A stretch of 21,273 nucleotides of DNA from assembly GCA_036556905.1 (NCBI GenBank), contig DATBIM010000141.1, positions 1 through 21,273 of the forward strand, read 5' to 3'. The notes below the pieces were generated by a model. That model was given only the letters and a program-made list of their open reading frames with translations. It had not been told where the DNA came from and did no database searches. The translations under genes were made by a program, and so were the position numbers. The DNA is from 40CM-4-69-5 sp036556905 (GTDB lineage: Bacteria > Methylomirabilota > Methylomirabilia > Rokubacteriales > CSP1-6). Position 1 is the first letter of the stretch. Every line of letters begins with the position of its first letter. Shown here one piece after another: positions 1-7,017 of this stretch.

Positions 1-1
1 C

Positions 2-166
2 CTCACCATCGCCCCGCGCGCCTTCGCGCACAACGCCAACCGGCAGTCGGAGGTCACTGACCCGGCCGGCGAGCCGCCGGCGACGATCCTGGAGGCGGCG
101 GAGAACTGCCCCGTCAGCGCGATCCGGGTCGAGGACGCCGACACCGGCGAGCGCTTGTTTCCCTGA
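2..166 (+). CDS. Ferredoxin, C-terminal part (5' end outside window)
   Basis: Only the last 54 codons are present, read from base 2 to the TGA at 164-166. The visible peptide contains an ENCPVSAI stretch near its end, which is the C-terminal cluster-binding Cys-Pro signature of small bacterial single-cluster ferredoxins ([3Fe-4S] or [4Fe-4S]). These proteins carry electrons in the cytoplasm, often to cytochrome P450s or other oxygenases. The N-terminal CxxCxxC-type half lies upstream, so cluster type cannot be decided. It is on the same strand as the P5C dehydrogenase, 46 bases upstream of it; whether they are co-transcribed is not clear. Confidence 0.75.
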   Translation, partial: LTIAPRAFAHNANRQSEVTDPAGEPPATILEAAENCPVSAIRVEDADTGERLFP

Positions 167-212
167 CGGCCGGCCGGCCGACGGGTAGAATCGATCCCAG
201 GAGGTGTCTGTC

Positions 213-1847
213 ATGGCGAACGCAGTGTTCAGCGCCCCCGCCGCTTACAACGAGCCCAACCTCACCTACGCGCCTGGCACACCCGAACGAGCGGCCCTCA
301 AGGCCCGGCTCCAGGCGATGGCTAGCGAGGTCATCGAGATCACGCCCCGGATCGGCGGCCAGCGGGTGAGAACGGGCACGCTCGCCGAGGCCACCATGCC
401 CCATGACCATCGCCACGTGCTGGCCACGTGGCACAAGGCCGGGGCCACCCACGTCAGCCAGGCGATCGAGGCGGCGCGCCTGGCTCGCCGGGCGTGGTCC
501 CGGATGGACTGGACGGACCGGGCGGCGATCTTCCTCAAGGCCGCCGATCTCCTGGCGGGGCCCTGGCGGCCCGTCCTCAACGCGGCCACGATGCTGGGGC
601 AGTCGAAGACGGCTCATCAGGCGGAGATCGACGCCGCCTGCGAGCTGGTCGATTTCTGGCGGTTCAACGTCCACTTCGCCGAGGAGATCTACCGGCAGCA
701 GCCGCTGTCGTCGCCCGGCATGTGGAACCGGCTCGAGCACCGGCCGCTGGAGGGGTTCGTCTTCGCGGTGACGCCGTTCAACTTCACGGCCATCGGCGGC
801 AACCTGCCGACGGCGCCCGCCATCCTGGGCAACACCGTGGTCTGGAAGCCGGCGTCCTCGGCGGTCGTCTCCGCGCACTACATCATGGCGCTGCTGGAGG
901 CCGCGGGGCTGCCGCCCGGCGTCATCAACATGGTGCCCGGCGCGGGGGCCGAGGTGGGGGACCCGGCGCTGGCCTCGCCCGAGCTCGCCGGCATCCACTT
1001 CACGGGCTCGACCGGGACCTTCCAGGCGATGTGGGAGACGGTGGGCCGCAACGTCCGCGCCTACCGGTCCTACCCGCGCATCGTGGGCGAGACGGGCGGC
1101 AAGGACTTCGTCTTCGCCCATCCCTCGGCCGACGTCGCGGCCCTGGCCACCGCCCTCACCCGGGGGGCCTTCGAGTACCAGGGGCAGAAGTGCTCGGCGG
1201 CCTCGCGCGCCTTCGTGCCGGCCTCGCTGTGGCCGGCGGTGAGCCAGGTGCTGCGGGAGCAGGTGGCCCAGATCAAGCTGGGCGACGTCCGCGACTTCAC
1301 CAACTTCATGGGCGCGGTGATCGACCGCCAGGCCTTCGGCAGCATCAAGGGCTATCTCGACTGGGCACGCCAGTCGCCGGACTGCGAGATCCTCGTCGGG
1401 GGCGGCACCGACGACGGCAAGGGCTGGTTCGTCGAGCCCACGGTGATCGTGGCCCGCAAGCCCGACGTCAAGGTGCTGCGCGAGGAGATCTTCGGCCCCG
1501 TGCTGACCGTGTACGTCTATCCGGATGCGGCGCTGGACGAGACGCTGACGCTGTGCGACCGTGGCTCGCCCTACGCCCTGACCGGCTCGATCTTCGCCCG
1601 CGATCGCGCGGCGATCGCCCGGATGGCGGAGGTGCTCTGCTACGCGGCGGGCAACTTCTACGTCAACGACAAGCCGACCGGGGCCGTGGTGGGCCAGCAG
1701 CCCTTCGGCGGCGCGCGGGCCTCGGGCACCAACGACAAGGCCGGCAGCGTGCTCAACATGCTCCGCTGGGTGAGCCCGCGAGCCATCAAAGAGACGTTCG
1801 TGCCGCCGACGGACTTCCGGTATCCCTACATGCAGCCGGGGGAGTAG
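213..1847 (+). CDS. pruA: L-glutamate gamma-semialdehyde (1-pyrroline-5-carboxylate) dehydrogenase
   Basis: A 544-residue aldehyde dehydrogenase that oxidises glutamate-gamma-semialdehyde/P5C to glutamate with NAD+, the second step of proline catabolism. The length and whole-protein similarity match the stand-alone P5CDH type (ALDH4A1-like, about 540-560 aa) rather than bifunctional PutA. Visible marks are the catalytic Glu in GETGGKDF (E293), the catalytic Cys in GQKCSAASR (C327), the EIFGPVL stretch, and the near-C-terminal QQPFGGARASGTNDK block typical of P5CDH. The start is the ATG at 213, with AGGAGG at 199-204 and 8-base spacing. A GTG at 206 lies on the Shine-Dalgarno and one at 204 is part of it, so both are unlikely. 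No proline dehydrogenase is visible nearby. The symbol could equally be rocA. Confidence 0.95.
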   Translation: MANAVFSAPAAYNEPNLTYAPGTPERAALKARLQAMASEVIEITPRIGGQRVRTGTLAEATMPHDHRHVLATWHKAGATHVSQAIEAARLARRAWSRMDWTDRAAIFLKAADLLAGPWRPVLNAATMLGQSKTAHQAEIDAACELVDFWRFNVHFAEEIYRQQPLSSPGMWNRLEHRPLEGFVFAVTPFNFTAIGGNLPTAPAILGNTVVWKPASSAVVSAHYIMALLEAAGLPPGVINMVPGAGAEVGDPALASPELAGIHFTGSTGTFQAMWETVGRNVRAYRSYPRIVGETGGKDFVFAHPSADVAALATALTRGAFEYQGQKCSAASRAFVPASLWPAVSQVLREQVAQIKLGDVRDFTNFMGAVIDRQAFGSIKGYLDWARQSPDCEILVGGGTDDGKGWFVEPTVIVARKPDVKVLREEIFGPVLTVYVYPDAALDETLTLCDRGSPYALTGSIFARDRAAIARMAEVLCYAAGNFYVNDKPTGAVVGQQPFGGARASGTNDKAGSVLNMLRWVSPRAIKETFVPPTDFRYPYMQPGE

Positions 1848-1857
1848 GAAGGACGGG

Positions 1858-2160
1858 CTACCCGGCGCTCTTGCGGATCTCGGCGATCTTGCGGTCGCGC
1901 TCGGAGGCGAAGCGCTCTCGATCGCGGGCCAGCTCCTCGCCGAGCTTCGTGACCTCCTCGGGGCTCCGGGCCTGGCGCAGCGAATGCTGGTGGAGGATCT
2001 CGCGCTCGGCCAGCTTGGCCTCGTAGATTTTCCGGACCTCGCCGATCGCCGCCTTGGCCTTCTCGCTCAGCGGGCGCTCCTCGGCGCCGGCGGCCCGCTC
2101 CTTCTGGCGCAGCCGCTCCATGGCCAGCTCGTACGCGGTCTTGGGGGCGTCGTCGGGCAT
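1858..2160 (-). CDS. Small charged coiled-coil protein of unknown function
   Basis: A 100-residue protein that is nearly all charged and Ala/Leu-rich helix, with high Lys, Arg and Glu content from about residue 10 to the end, so a soluble coiled coil is likely. I recognise no catalytic motif, signal peptide or membrane segment. ATG at 2160 is preceded on its strand by GTGGAG about 9 bases upstream, an acceptable ribosome site. It converges with the P5C dehydrogenase (10 bases between stops) and diverges from the LLM oxidoreductase. Its codon use looks like that of its neighbours, and the other frames over this interval give less natural proteins, so I take it as a real gene. Function not assigned. 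Confidence 0.7.
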   Translation of the reverse strand: MPDDAPKTAYELAMERLRQKERAAGAEERPLSEKAKAAIGEVRKIYEAKLAEREILHQHSLRQARSPEEVTKLGEELARDRERFASERDRKIAEIRKSAG

Positions 2161-2256
2161 CGGCGTGCTCCACCGCCTCTTCTCAGCGTTGGATCCTTAC
2201 GCTAGCATAGAACACCTCGCGCGGACCGAACGCATCGGGGGAGGGCAGGCACGGCC
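2161..2256. promoter_or_regulatory. Divergent promoter region between the coiled-coil gene and the LLM oxidoreductase gene
   Basis: This 96-base gap is the only upstream room for two divergent genes and contains a relatively AT-rich patch around 2189-2214. On the minus strand, TATGCT (2204-2209) is a possible -10 for the coiled-coil gene. On the plus strand, TTGGAT (2189-2194) resembles a -35, but no well-spaced -10 follows it. A purine-rich GGGGGAGGG just before 2257 serves as the ribosome site of the plus-strand gene. The hexamers are weak matches, so the call rests mainly on position. Confidence 0.3.
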
Positions 2257-3423
2257 ATGATCACCAAGTTCTCGTCGCTCTACGCCGGACACGTGGATCT
2301 GGGAGACCTCGGCCAGGACGCCACCCCGGCCAACGAGCGCCGGTACTCCAATGAGCACCTGGCCTCGGTGTTCGAGAAGACCGACGCCCTGGCCCGGACC
2401 ATGGATGACCTGGGCTACTACGCGCTGTGGCTGGCCGAGCACCACTTCCAGCACGAGGGCTACGAGGTCATCCCCAACATCCTGATGCACTCCGTGCACC
2501 TGGCTCACGTGACCAAGCGGCTGCGCTTCGGGTGCGGCTTCAACATCACGCCCATGTGGCACCCGCTCCGGCTGGCCGAGGACTTCGCCGTGGCCGACAT
2601 CCTCACGGGCGGGCGCGTGATCTTCGGCGTGGGCCGCGGCTACCACACGCGCGAGGTCGAGACGCTGGGCGGTCCCATGCTCGACGCCGAGGCCAACCGG
2701 GAGGTCTTCGAGGAGCAGGTCGACATCGTCATGAAGGCCTTCCACCAGGAGTCCTTCTCGCATCACGGCAAGCACTACACGCTGCCGCCGGCCGTCCCCT
2801 ATCGCGGTTACGAGCTGTCCCGGCTCACGCTGGTGCCCCGCCCGCTCCGGCGTCCCGTGGAGTGCTGGCAGCCCATCGTCAGCGCCAGCGCGCGGGGCCT
2901 GGACTTCATGATCAAGCACCGCATCAAGGGCGTCATCGGCGGCGGCGCCGCCACGATGGCCGAGAAGCCGATCCTGGCTTATCGCGAGGCCGCCGCCCGC
3001 GCCGGCGTGGATCTGGCGCCCGGCCAGGACCTCTGCATCGGTATCTTCTTCCACCTCGCCGAGTCGCGGGAGCGGGCCATCCGCGAGGTGACGCCGTTCT
3101 ACGAGGAGCACGTCAAGATGTTCGGACCGCTGGGCTTCGTGCCCGGGATCACCCCGGCCCAGGTGCAGGCCTCGTCCCGGCGCGGTGGCTGGGGAGCGGC
3201 CGGCGTGCCCACCGTCGCCGACTTCGCCCGGACCGGGGCCTGGTTCTGCGGCCCGCCCGAAGAGCTCGTCGCCTACCTCAAGCACCTGCAAGGCAAGTAC
3301 CCGGGCCTGGAGTACGCGAACGTGAGCTCCAGCATGGGCACGCCCAAGGCCGTCATGCTGGAGCAGCTCACGTGGTTCGGCCGCGAGGTGCTGCCGGCGT
3401 TCGCGGCTGCCCCGGCCCGCTGA
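2257..3423 (+). CDS. LLM class flavin-dependent oxidoreductase (luciferase-like monooxygenase)
   Basis: A 388-residue TIM-barrel enzyme of the bacterial luciferase-like family, which uses reduced FMN (or F420 in some branches) to oxidise small organic substrates; the substrate cannot be read from sequence. Family marks include the early LWLAEHHF segment (around residue 63, the LuxA-like EHHF), the GCGFNITPMWHPLRLAED stretch (around 90-110), GRVIFGVGRGY (around 122-132) and the E-rich FEEQVDIVMKAF helix. ATG at 2257 follows GGGGGAGGGCAGG. The 3' end overlaps the start region of the EamA-GNAT gene, so the two are probably one transcript and may share a substrate or product. Confidence 0.9.
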   Translation: MITKFSSLYAGHVDLGDLGQDATPANERRYSNEHLASVFEKTDALARTMDDLGYYALWLAEHHFQHEGYEVIPNILMHSVHLAHVTKRLRFGCGFNITPMWHPLRLAEDFAVADILTGGRVIFGVGRGYHTREVETLGGPMLDAEANREVFEEQVDIVMKAFHQESFSHHGKHYTLPPAVPYRGYELSRLTLVPRPLRRPVECWQPIVSASARGLDFMIKHRIKGVIGGGAATMAEKPILAYREAAARAGVDLAPGQDLCIGIFFHLAESRERAIREVTPFYEEHVKMFGPLGFVPGITPAQVQASSRRGGWGAAGVPTVADFARTGAWFCGPPEELVAYLKHLQGKYPGLEYANVSSSMGTPKAVMLEQLTWFGREVLPAFAAAPAR

Positions 3424-4781
3424 AGCCCCCCGATCTCGCGCTGGCGCTGCTCGTCGTCGTCATCTGGGGCGGGGCGTTCGTGGCGACCGGGATCGGGCTG
3501 CGGAGCTTCTCCCCGCCGCAGCTGACGCTCCTCCGGTTCCTGATCGCGGCGGCTCCCGTGGTGCTCCTGGCCCCGCCCCCCGTGTCGTGGACGGCCCTGA
3601 CGCTGGTCGGCCTGACCTTGTTCACCGGGCAGTTCCTGCTGCAGTTCTTCGGCATCGCCGCCGGGATGCCGCCCGGCCTGGCCGCGATCACCGTGCAGAC
3701 CCAGGCGTTCTTCACGATGCTCCTGGCCGCCCTGGCGCTGGGGGAACGCCCGAGCCGTCGCCAGCTCGCCGGCCTGGGCGTCGCGGCGGCCGGCCTCGTG
3801 CTGATCGGCGTTACCGTCGGCGAGGATCTGACCCTCACCGGCTTCGGGCTCACCCTGATGTCGGCGGTGAGCTGGGGGCTCGGCAACATCCTCGTGAAGC
3901 GGCTGCCCCGGGTGGAGATGCTCAACCTGGTCGTCTGGCTCAGCCTGGTGCCGCTGCTGCCGGCGCTGGTCTTGTCGATCGCGCTCGATGGGCCGGCGGC
4001 GCTCGTGCCGACGCTGGCCGAGGCCTCGTGGATCGGCGTGGCCGCCGCGCTCTACCTCGGGGTGATCGCGACCGTCATCGCCTATGCGATCTGGGGCAAG
4101 CTGCTGCGCGAGTATCCGGCGGCGACGGTGACTCCCTTCGCCCTCCTGGTGCCGGTGGTCGCCGCCGGGGCCTCGGCCCTCGTGCTCGGCGAGCGCTTCG
4201 GCGGCGTGCGGCTGGCCGGCATGGCCCTGGTGCTGCTCGGCGTCGCGATCGCGGTGCTCCCCGTGGAGCCGGCCCGGGCCTGGTATCGCTCACGCGCGAA
4301 TGTAGCCGGCGGCATGCGCCTCACACCGGCTGACCGCGCCGACGTCCCCGGGGTGATCGCCCTCATCGGCCGCGTGTACGAGGAATATGGCTTCGTCTAC
4401 GATCCGGCAATCGAGGTGCCCGACCTGCTCGATTTCCCCGCGCACTACGCGCCGCCCCGGGGAGCGTTCTTCGTCCTGTGGCAGGGGCGCGGCATCGTGG
4501 GGTCGATCGGTGTCGAGCGGCTCGACGCCGACACCGCCGAGCTCCATCGCCTCTACCTCGACACCGCGCTGCGCGGGCGTGGCCTGGGCCACATGCTGAT
4601 GAAGGAGGTCATGGCCTGGTGTCAGGCTCGGGCGATCAGCCGGCTCGTCCTCTGGTCGGATACGCGATTCGAGCGGGCGCACCGGCTCTACGCGCGGATG
4701 GGATTCCAGCGGACCGGCGAGCGCGAATTGCCCGGCGACATCAACCAGACGCGGGAATACCGATTCGAGCGCTCGGTGTGA
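3372..4781 (+). CDS. EamA/DMT-family membrane transporter fused in frame to a GNAT acetyltransferase
   Basis: One open frame without a stop encodes two recognisable proteins. Residues about 17-313 are a ten-helix EamA (drug/metabolite transporter) with two repeated halves: an N-terminal hydrophobic helix ending in VIWGGAFVATG, and a second repeat with SAVSWGLGNILVKRL. Residues 315-469 are a GNAT domain starting at an internal ATG (4314), with the acetyl-CoA motif RGRGLGH (about 401-407) and the C-terminal LYARMGFQRTGE strand-helix. The start is uncertain. GTG 3372 has GGAG at 3360-3363, but EamA similarity begins at a CTG (3420) that forms a CTGA overlap with the upstream stop. The internal ATG has no good Shine-Dalgarno. 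Alternatives are two separately translated proteins, or a lost stop or frameshift near 4303. Family assignments are firm; the fusion is what the sequence shows. Confidence 0.8.
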   Translation: MVRPRGAAGVRGCPGPLKPPDLALALLVVVIWGGAFVATGIGLRSFSPPQLTLLRFLIAAAPVVLLAPPPVSWTALTLVGLTLFTGQFLLQFFGIAAGMPPGLAAITVQTQAFFTMLLAALALGERPSRRQLAGLGVAAAGLVLIGVTVGEDLTLTGFGLTLMSAVSWGLGNILVKRLPRVEMLNLVVWLSLVPLLPALVLSIALDGPAALVPTLAEASWIGVAAALYLGVIATVIAYAIWGKLLREYPAATVTPFALLVPVVAAGASALVLGERFGGVRLAGMALVLLGVAIAVLPVEPARAWYRSRANVAGGMRLTPADRADVPGVIALIGRVYEEYGFVYDPAIEVPDLLDFPAHYAPPRGAFFVLWQGRGIVGSIGVERLDADTAELHRLYLDTALRGRGLGHMLMKEVMAWCQARAISRLVLWSDTRFERAHRLYARMGFQRTGERELPGDINQTREYRFERSV

Positions 4782-4793
4782 AGCCGTTCGCGC

Positions 4794-5966
4794 CTAGCCG
4801 GAGCCGATGACGGCGTCGGCCCGGAGCCGCAGCGCACGGGGAACCGTCAGGCCGAGCGCCTGGGCCGTGGCCTCATTGATCGTCAGCCCCGCGCGCACGC
4901 CGCCCAGGGGGTCCAGCCTGAGCACGTCGGCGCTCAGCTCGGGCGGCAGCGTGGGCAGGCGTGGGGCCGGACGCGCGCAGGCCGCGAGCCCGCCGGCCTC
5001 CACGAACTCCGGCCGCTCGTAGAGCGCCGGCAGGCGTCGCCTGCGAGCCAACCCCACGATCGTCCGACGATGCTCCCGGTACATCGGGTCGTCGAGGACG
5101 ATCATGGCGTCCGCGCCCTCGCGCGCGGCGTCGGCGAACGCATCCGCGAAGGCGCCGGCCTGATCGTCCGACTCGGTCACCGGCAGGCTGCGCAGCTCGA
5201 TGCCCAGCTTGGCCACGACGCGCGTCACCGCCTCGGTCGCCTCGGCGGGCGCGATCGTCGTGCCCGGATTGAACAGCAGCGCGATGCGCTCGGTGCCGGG
5301 CACGAGGTCGGCCACCAGCTGGGCCAGGGCCCCGACATGCTCGCCGGAGAGCCCCCGGCTGGGAGTGAGGCTGAAGCGCACGTGGCCGAGCACGCTGCTC
5401 CGGGTCAGCGTCCCGAAGCGCTCGACGACATCCGGCGTGCGGTCGAAGGCCGCCAGCGCCTCCCGATTCAACGGTCGCTGCACGCCCCAGGAGTCGCGAT
5501 AGCCCAGGCGGAGCATCTCGCGCGCCATGGCGATGCGAATCCGGCGGGTGATGCCCTGACGGCGGAACGCCGGTGCGGTCGAGATGTCGACCATGAAGAC
5601 CTGATCGGGGCGCAGGTGGAGCAGGGGACGGATCGAGGGGGGCACGATGGTCGCGTCGCACCGGTAGGCCGCGGGCTGGTCACCGGCCAGGGCCAGGTAC
5701 AGGAAGTGGTTCGGGCCCAGCCACGTGCGGAAGGTGGCCGGGGGCACCCGGGGAAACGTCGGCGTCAGCGCGGCCAGATCCTCGGGCCGGGCGAAGCGGA
5801 AGACCAACCCATCCTCACGGAGCGGCAGCCCGCCCACCACCTCGTAGTTGCTGCGCAACAGATAGGCGCGCCGGCGGCCGGAGATGTACGCCTCGAACAG
5901 CCGGCGCGCGGTCGGGCCGGCGCCGTGCAATCTCAGATATTCGACGGCTTCAGCGATGAGGGCCAT
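4794..5966 (-). CDS. Two-domain protein: GNAT acetyltransferase plus C-terminal ABC_sub_bind (TrpX-like) domain
   Basis: A 390-residue protein. Residues about 55-195 look like a GNAT fold: VFMVDISTAPAF leads into the acetyl-CoA loop RRQGIT (135-140) and a long helix. Residues about 205-387 resemble the PF04392 ABC_sub_bind family of periplasmic binding proteins: RIALLFNPGTT (228-237), a DDQAGAFADAF helix, DAMIVLDDPMY (286-296), LPALYERPEFVEAGGL (312-327) and a C-terminal NEATAQALGLTVP (364-376). There is no signal peptide or lipobox and only part of the binding-protein fold, so it is probably cytoplasmic and may bind a ligand rather than feed a transporter. ATG 5966 has GAGGGTGG upstream. It overlaps the upstream dehydrogenase gene by 17 bases, implying one operon. 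Substrate unknown. Confidence 0.75.
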   Translation of the reverse strand: MALIAEAVEYLRLHGAGPTARRLFEAYISGRRRAYLLRSNYEVVGGLPLREDGLVFRFARPEDLAALTPTFPRVPPATFRTWLGPNHFLYLALAGDQPAAYRCDATIVPPSIRPLLHLRPDQVFMVDISTAPAFRRQGITRRIRIAMAREMLRLGYRDSWGVQRPLNREALAAFDRTPDVVERFGTLTRSSVLGHVRFSLTPSRGLSGEHVGALAQLVADLVPGTERIALLFNPGTTIAPAEATEAVTRVVAKLGIELRSLPVTESDDQAGAFADAFADAAREGADAMIVLDDPMYREHRRTIVGLARRRRLPALYERPEFVEAGGLAACARPAPRLPTLPPELSADVLRLDPLGGVRAGLTINEATAQALGLTVPRALRLRADAVIGSG

Positions 5967-6864
5967 GGCCACCCTCGCCGCCCACCCGCACGCCGGCGAG
6001 CTGCTCGAGCACCTTGATGACGGCCAGGCCGTCCTCTTTGTTGAGACCGGCGGCCCGCGCCATCTGGTAGAGCTGCTGGGTGACGTTGGCCAGGAGCAAC
6101 GGCACGCCGAGCTGCTTGGCGAATGCCGTCTCCAGCTCCTGGTCCTTGTAGGTGATGTCCACGGTGCCGCCCGGCGTGAAGTCCCGGGCCAGGATCTTGG
6201 GCACGCCGGTCTCGAAGGCATGGCTGGTTCCGGTGCTGACCCGGACGACGTCGTAGATGGTCTGCGGATCGAGCCCGGCCTTGACGCCCATCACCAGCGC
6301 CTCGGCGACGGCCACCCGGTTCACCTGGATCAGCATGTTGTTGACGAGCTTCATGGCCAGGCCCTGGCCGGGGCCGCCCACGTGAAAGATGTTCGTGCCC
6401 ATGGCCTTGAACAGGTCCCGGCAGGCCTCGAAGGTGGGCGCCGGACCCCCGACGATGACCGACAGCTCCCCCGAGGCCGCGCGCGTGGTGCCGCCGCTCA
6501 CCGGCGCGTCGAGCATCGCCACGCCGCCAGCGGCCAGCCGCTCGGCCAGCCGGCGGGCGGTGAAGGGATCGATGGTGCTCATGCACGCCACGATGTGGCC
6601 GGGCCGGGCGCTCTGGATGATGCTGGCCTCGCCGACGATGACCGCCTCGGCCTGCGCGGTGGTCTCCACCATGACGATGGTGCGGTCGACGGCGGCGGCC
6701 ACGCGCTCGGCCGAGCCCTCCACCTTCGCGCCCCGCTCGCGCAGCGGCGCGACCTTGGCCGGGTCGATGTCGTGGACGACCAGGGCGAAGCCGTGCCGGA
6801 CCAGATTGAGCGCCATCGGCCGCCCCATGTTTCCGAGCCCGATGAATCCCACCGCGCCAGGCAT
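5950..6864 (-). CDS. NAD(P)-dependent 3-hydroxyisobutyrate dehydrogenase-like oxidoreductase
   Basis: A 304-residue beta-hydroxyacid dehydrogenase. The N-terminal Rossmann motif is GFIGLGNMG (6-14). The substrate-binding DAPVSGG is at 119-125, and the catalytic lysine is K172 in KLVNN. A further KD pair (240-241) falls in the C-terminal helical domain typical of the HIBADH / tartronate semialdehyde reductase / GarR group. It reduces or oxidises a small 3-hydroxy acid in the cytoplasm; the exact substrate cannot be called. The length equals the family norm. ATG 6864 is preceded by AGAGGAGG with suitable spacing. It is the first full gene of a minus-strand pair and overlaps the GNAT/ABC_sub_bind gene by 17 bases. 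Confidence 0.92.
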   Translation of the reverse strand: MPGAVGFIGLGNMGRPMALNLVRHGFALVVHDIDPAKVAPLRERGAKVEGSAERVAAAVDRTIVMVETTAQAEAVIVGEASIIQSARPGHIVACMSTIDPFTARRLAERLAAGGVAMLDAPVSGGTTRAASGELSVIVGGPAPTFEACRDLFKAMGTNIFHVGGPGQGLAMKLVNNMLIQVNRVAVAEALVMGVKAGLDPQTIYDVVRVSTGTSHAFETGVPKILARDFTPGGTVDITYKDQELETAFAKQLGVPLLLANVTQQLYQMARAAGLNKEDGLAVIKVLEQLAGVRVGGEGGHGPHR

Positions 6865-6887
6865 GGCGTCCTCCTCTGCGCGCTGCG

Positions 6888-6935
6888 CTAGGTCTGCGGA
6901 CCGACGACGCCGATCGGCTGGCTCTTCGTTGCCAT
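6888..6935 (-). CDS. Possible 15-residue leader peptide ORF upstream of the dehydrogenase
   Basis: On the minus strand, ATG at 6935 opens a 15-codon frame (MATKSQPIGVVGPQT) ending in TAG at 6888, 23 bases before the start of the dehydrogenase. It is preceded by CCGGAGG with a 4-base gap to the ATG, a better ribosome site than several full genes here have. It could be a translated leader controlling the downstream gene, or the remaining N-terminus of a lost gene. It has no run of regulatory codons typical of amino-acid attenuators. Real translation is unproven. Confidence 0.35.
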   Translation of the reverse strand: MATKSQPIGVVGPQT

Positions 6936-7017
6936 GGGGCCTCCGGGAACAGCGGGATGCTAGGCGGCGCCGGCCGGAGTGTCAACTGAGGTAAGCTCTC
7001 CGGCCAGGGAGGCCGCC

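Noticed and set aside
167..180. Perfect 14-bp GC palindrome CGGCCGGCCGGCCG between the ferredoxin and P5C dehydrogenase genes
   Set aside because: It is a simple CGGC repeat in a very GC-rich genome, has no loop or T tract, and is more likely compositional than a terminator or site.
415..437. Two CACGTG motifs close together
   Set aside because: They lie inside the P5C dehydrogenase coding sequence, where codon use explains them.
2197..3291. Long antisense ORF opposite the LLM gene, and many similar ones elsewhere
   Set aside because: Gly/His/Arg-rich antisense frames are typical GC-driven shadows with no recognisable domain.
2427..3371. Long plus-frame ORF covering the LLM oxidoreductase gene and continuing into EamA-GNAT
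   Set aside because: The 5' part is an Arg/Gly/Pro/Ala-rich shadow of the LLM gene in another frame; only the part from about 3372-3420 onward is a natural protein.
5967..6221. N-terminal extension of the GNAT/ABC_sub_bind frame back to 6221
   Set aside because: The extension is an out-of-frame shadow of the dehydrogenase gene, and the ATG at 5966 has a good ribosome site.
4794..6864. Reading the minus-strand pair as part of an ABC uptake operon because of the ABC_sub_bind domain
   Set aside because: No permease or ATPase gene is adjacent, and the protein lacks a signal peptide.
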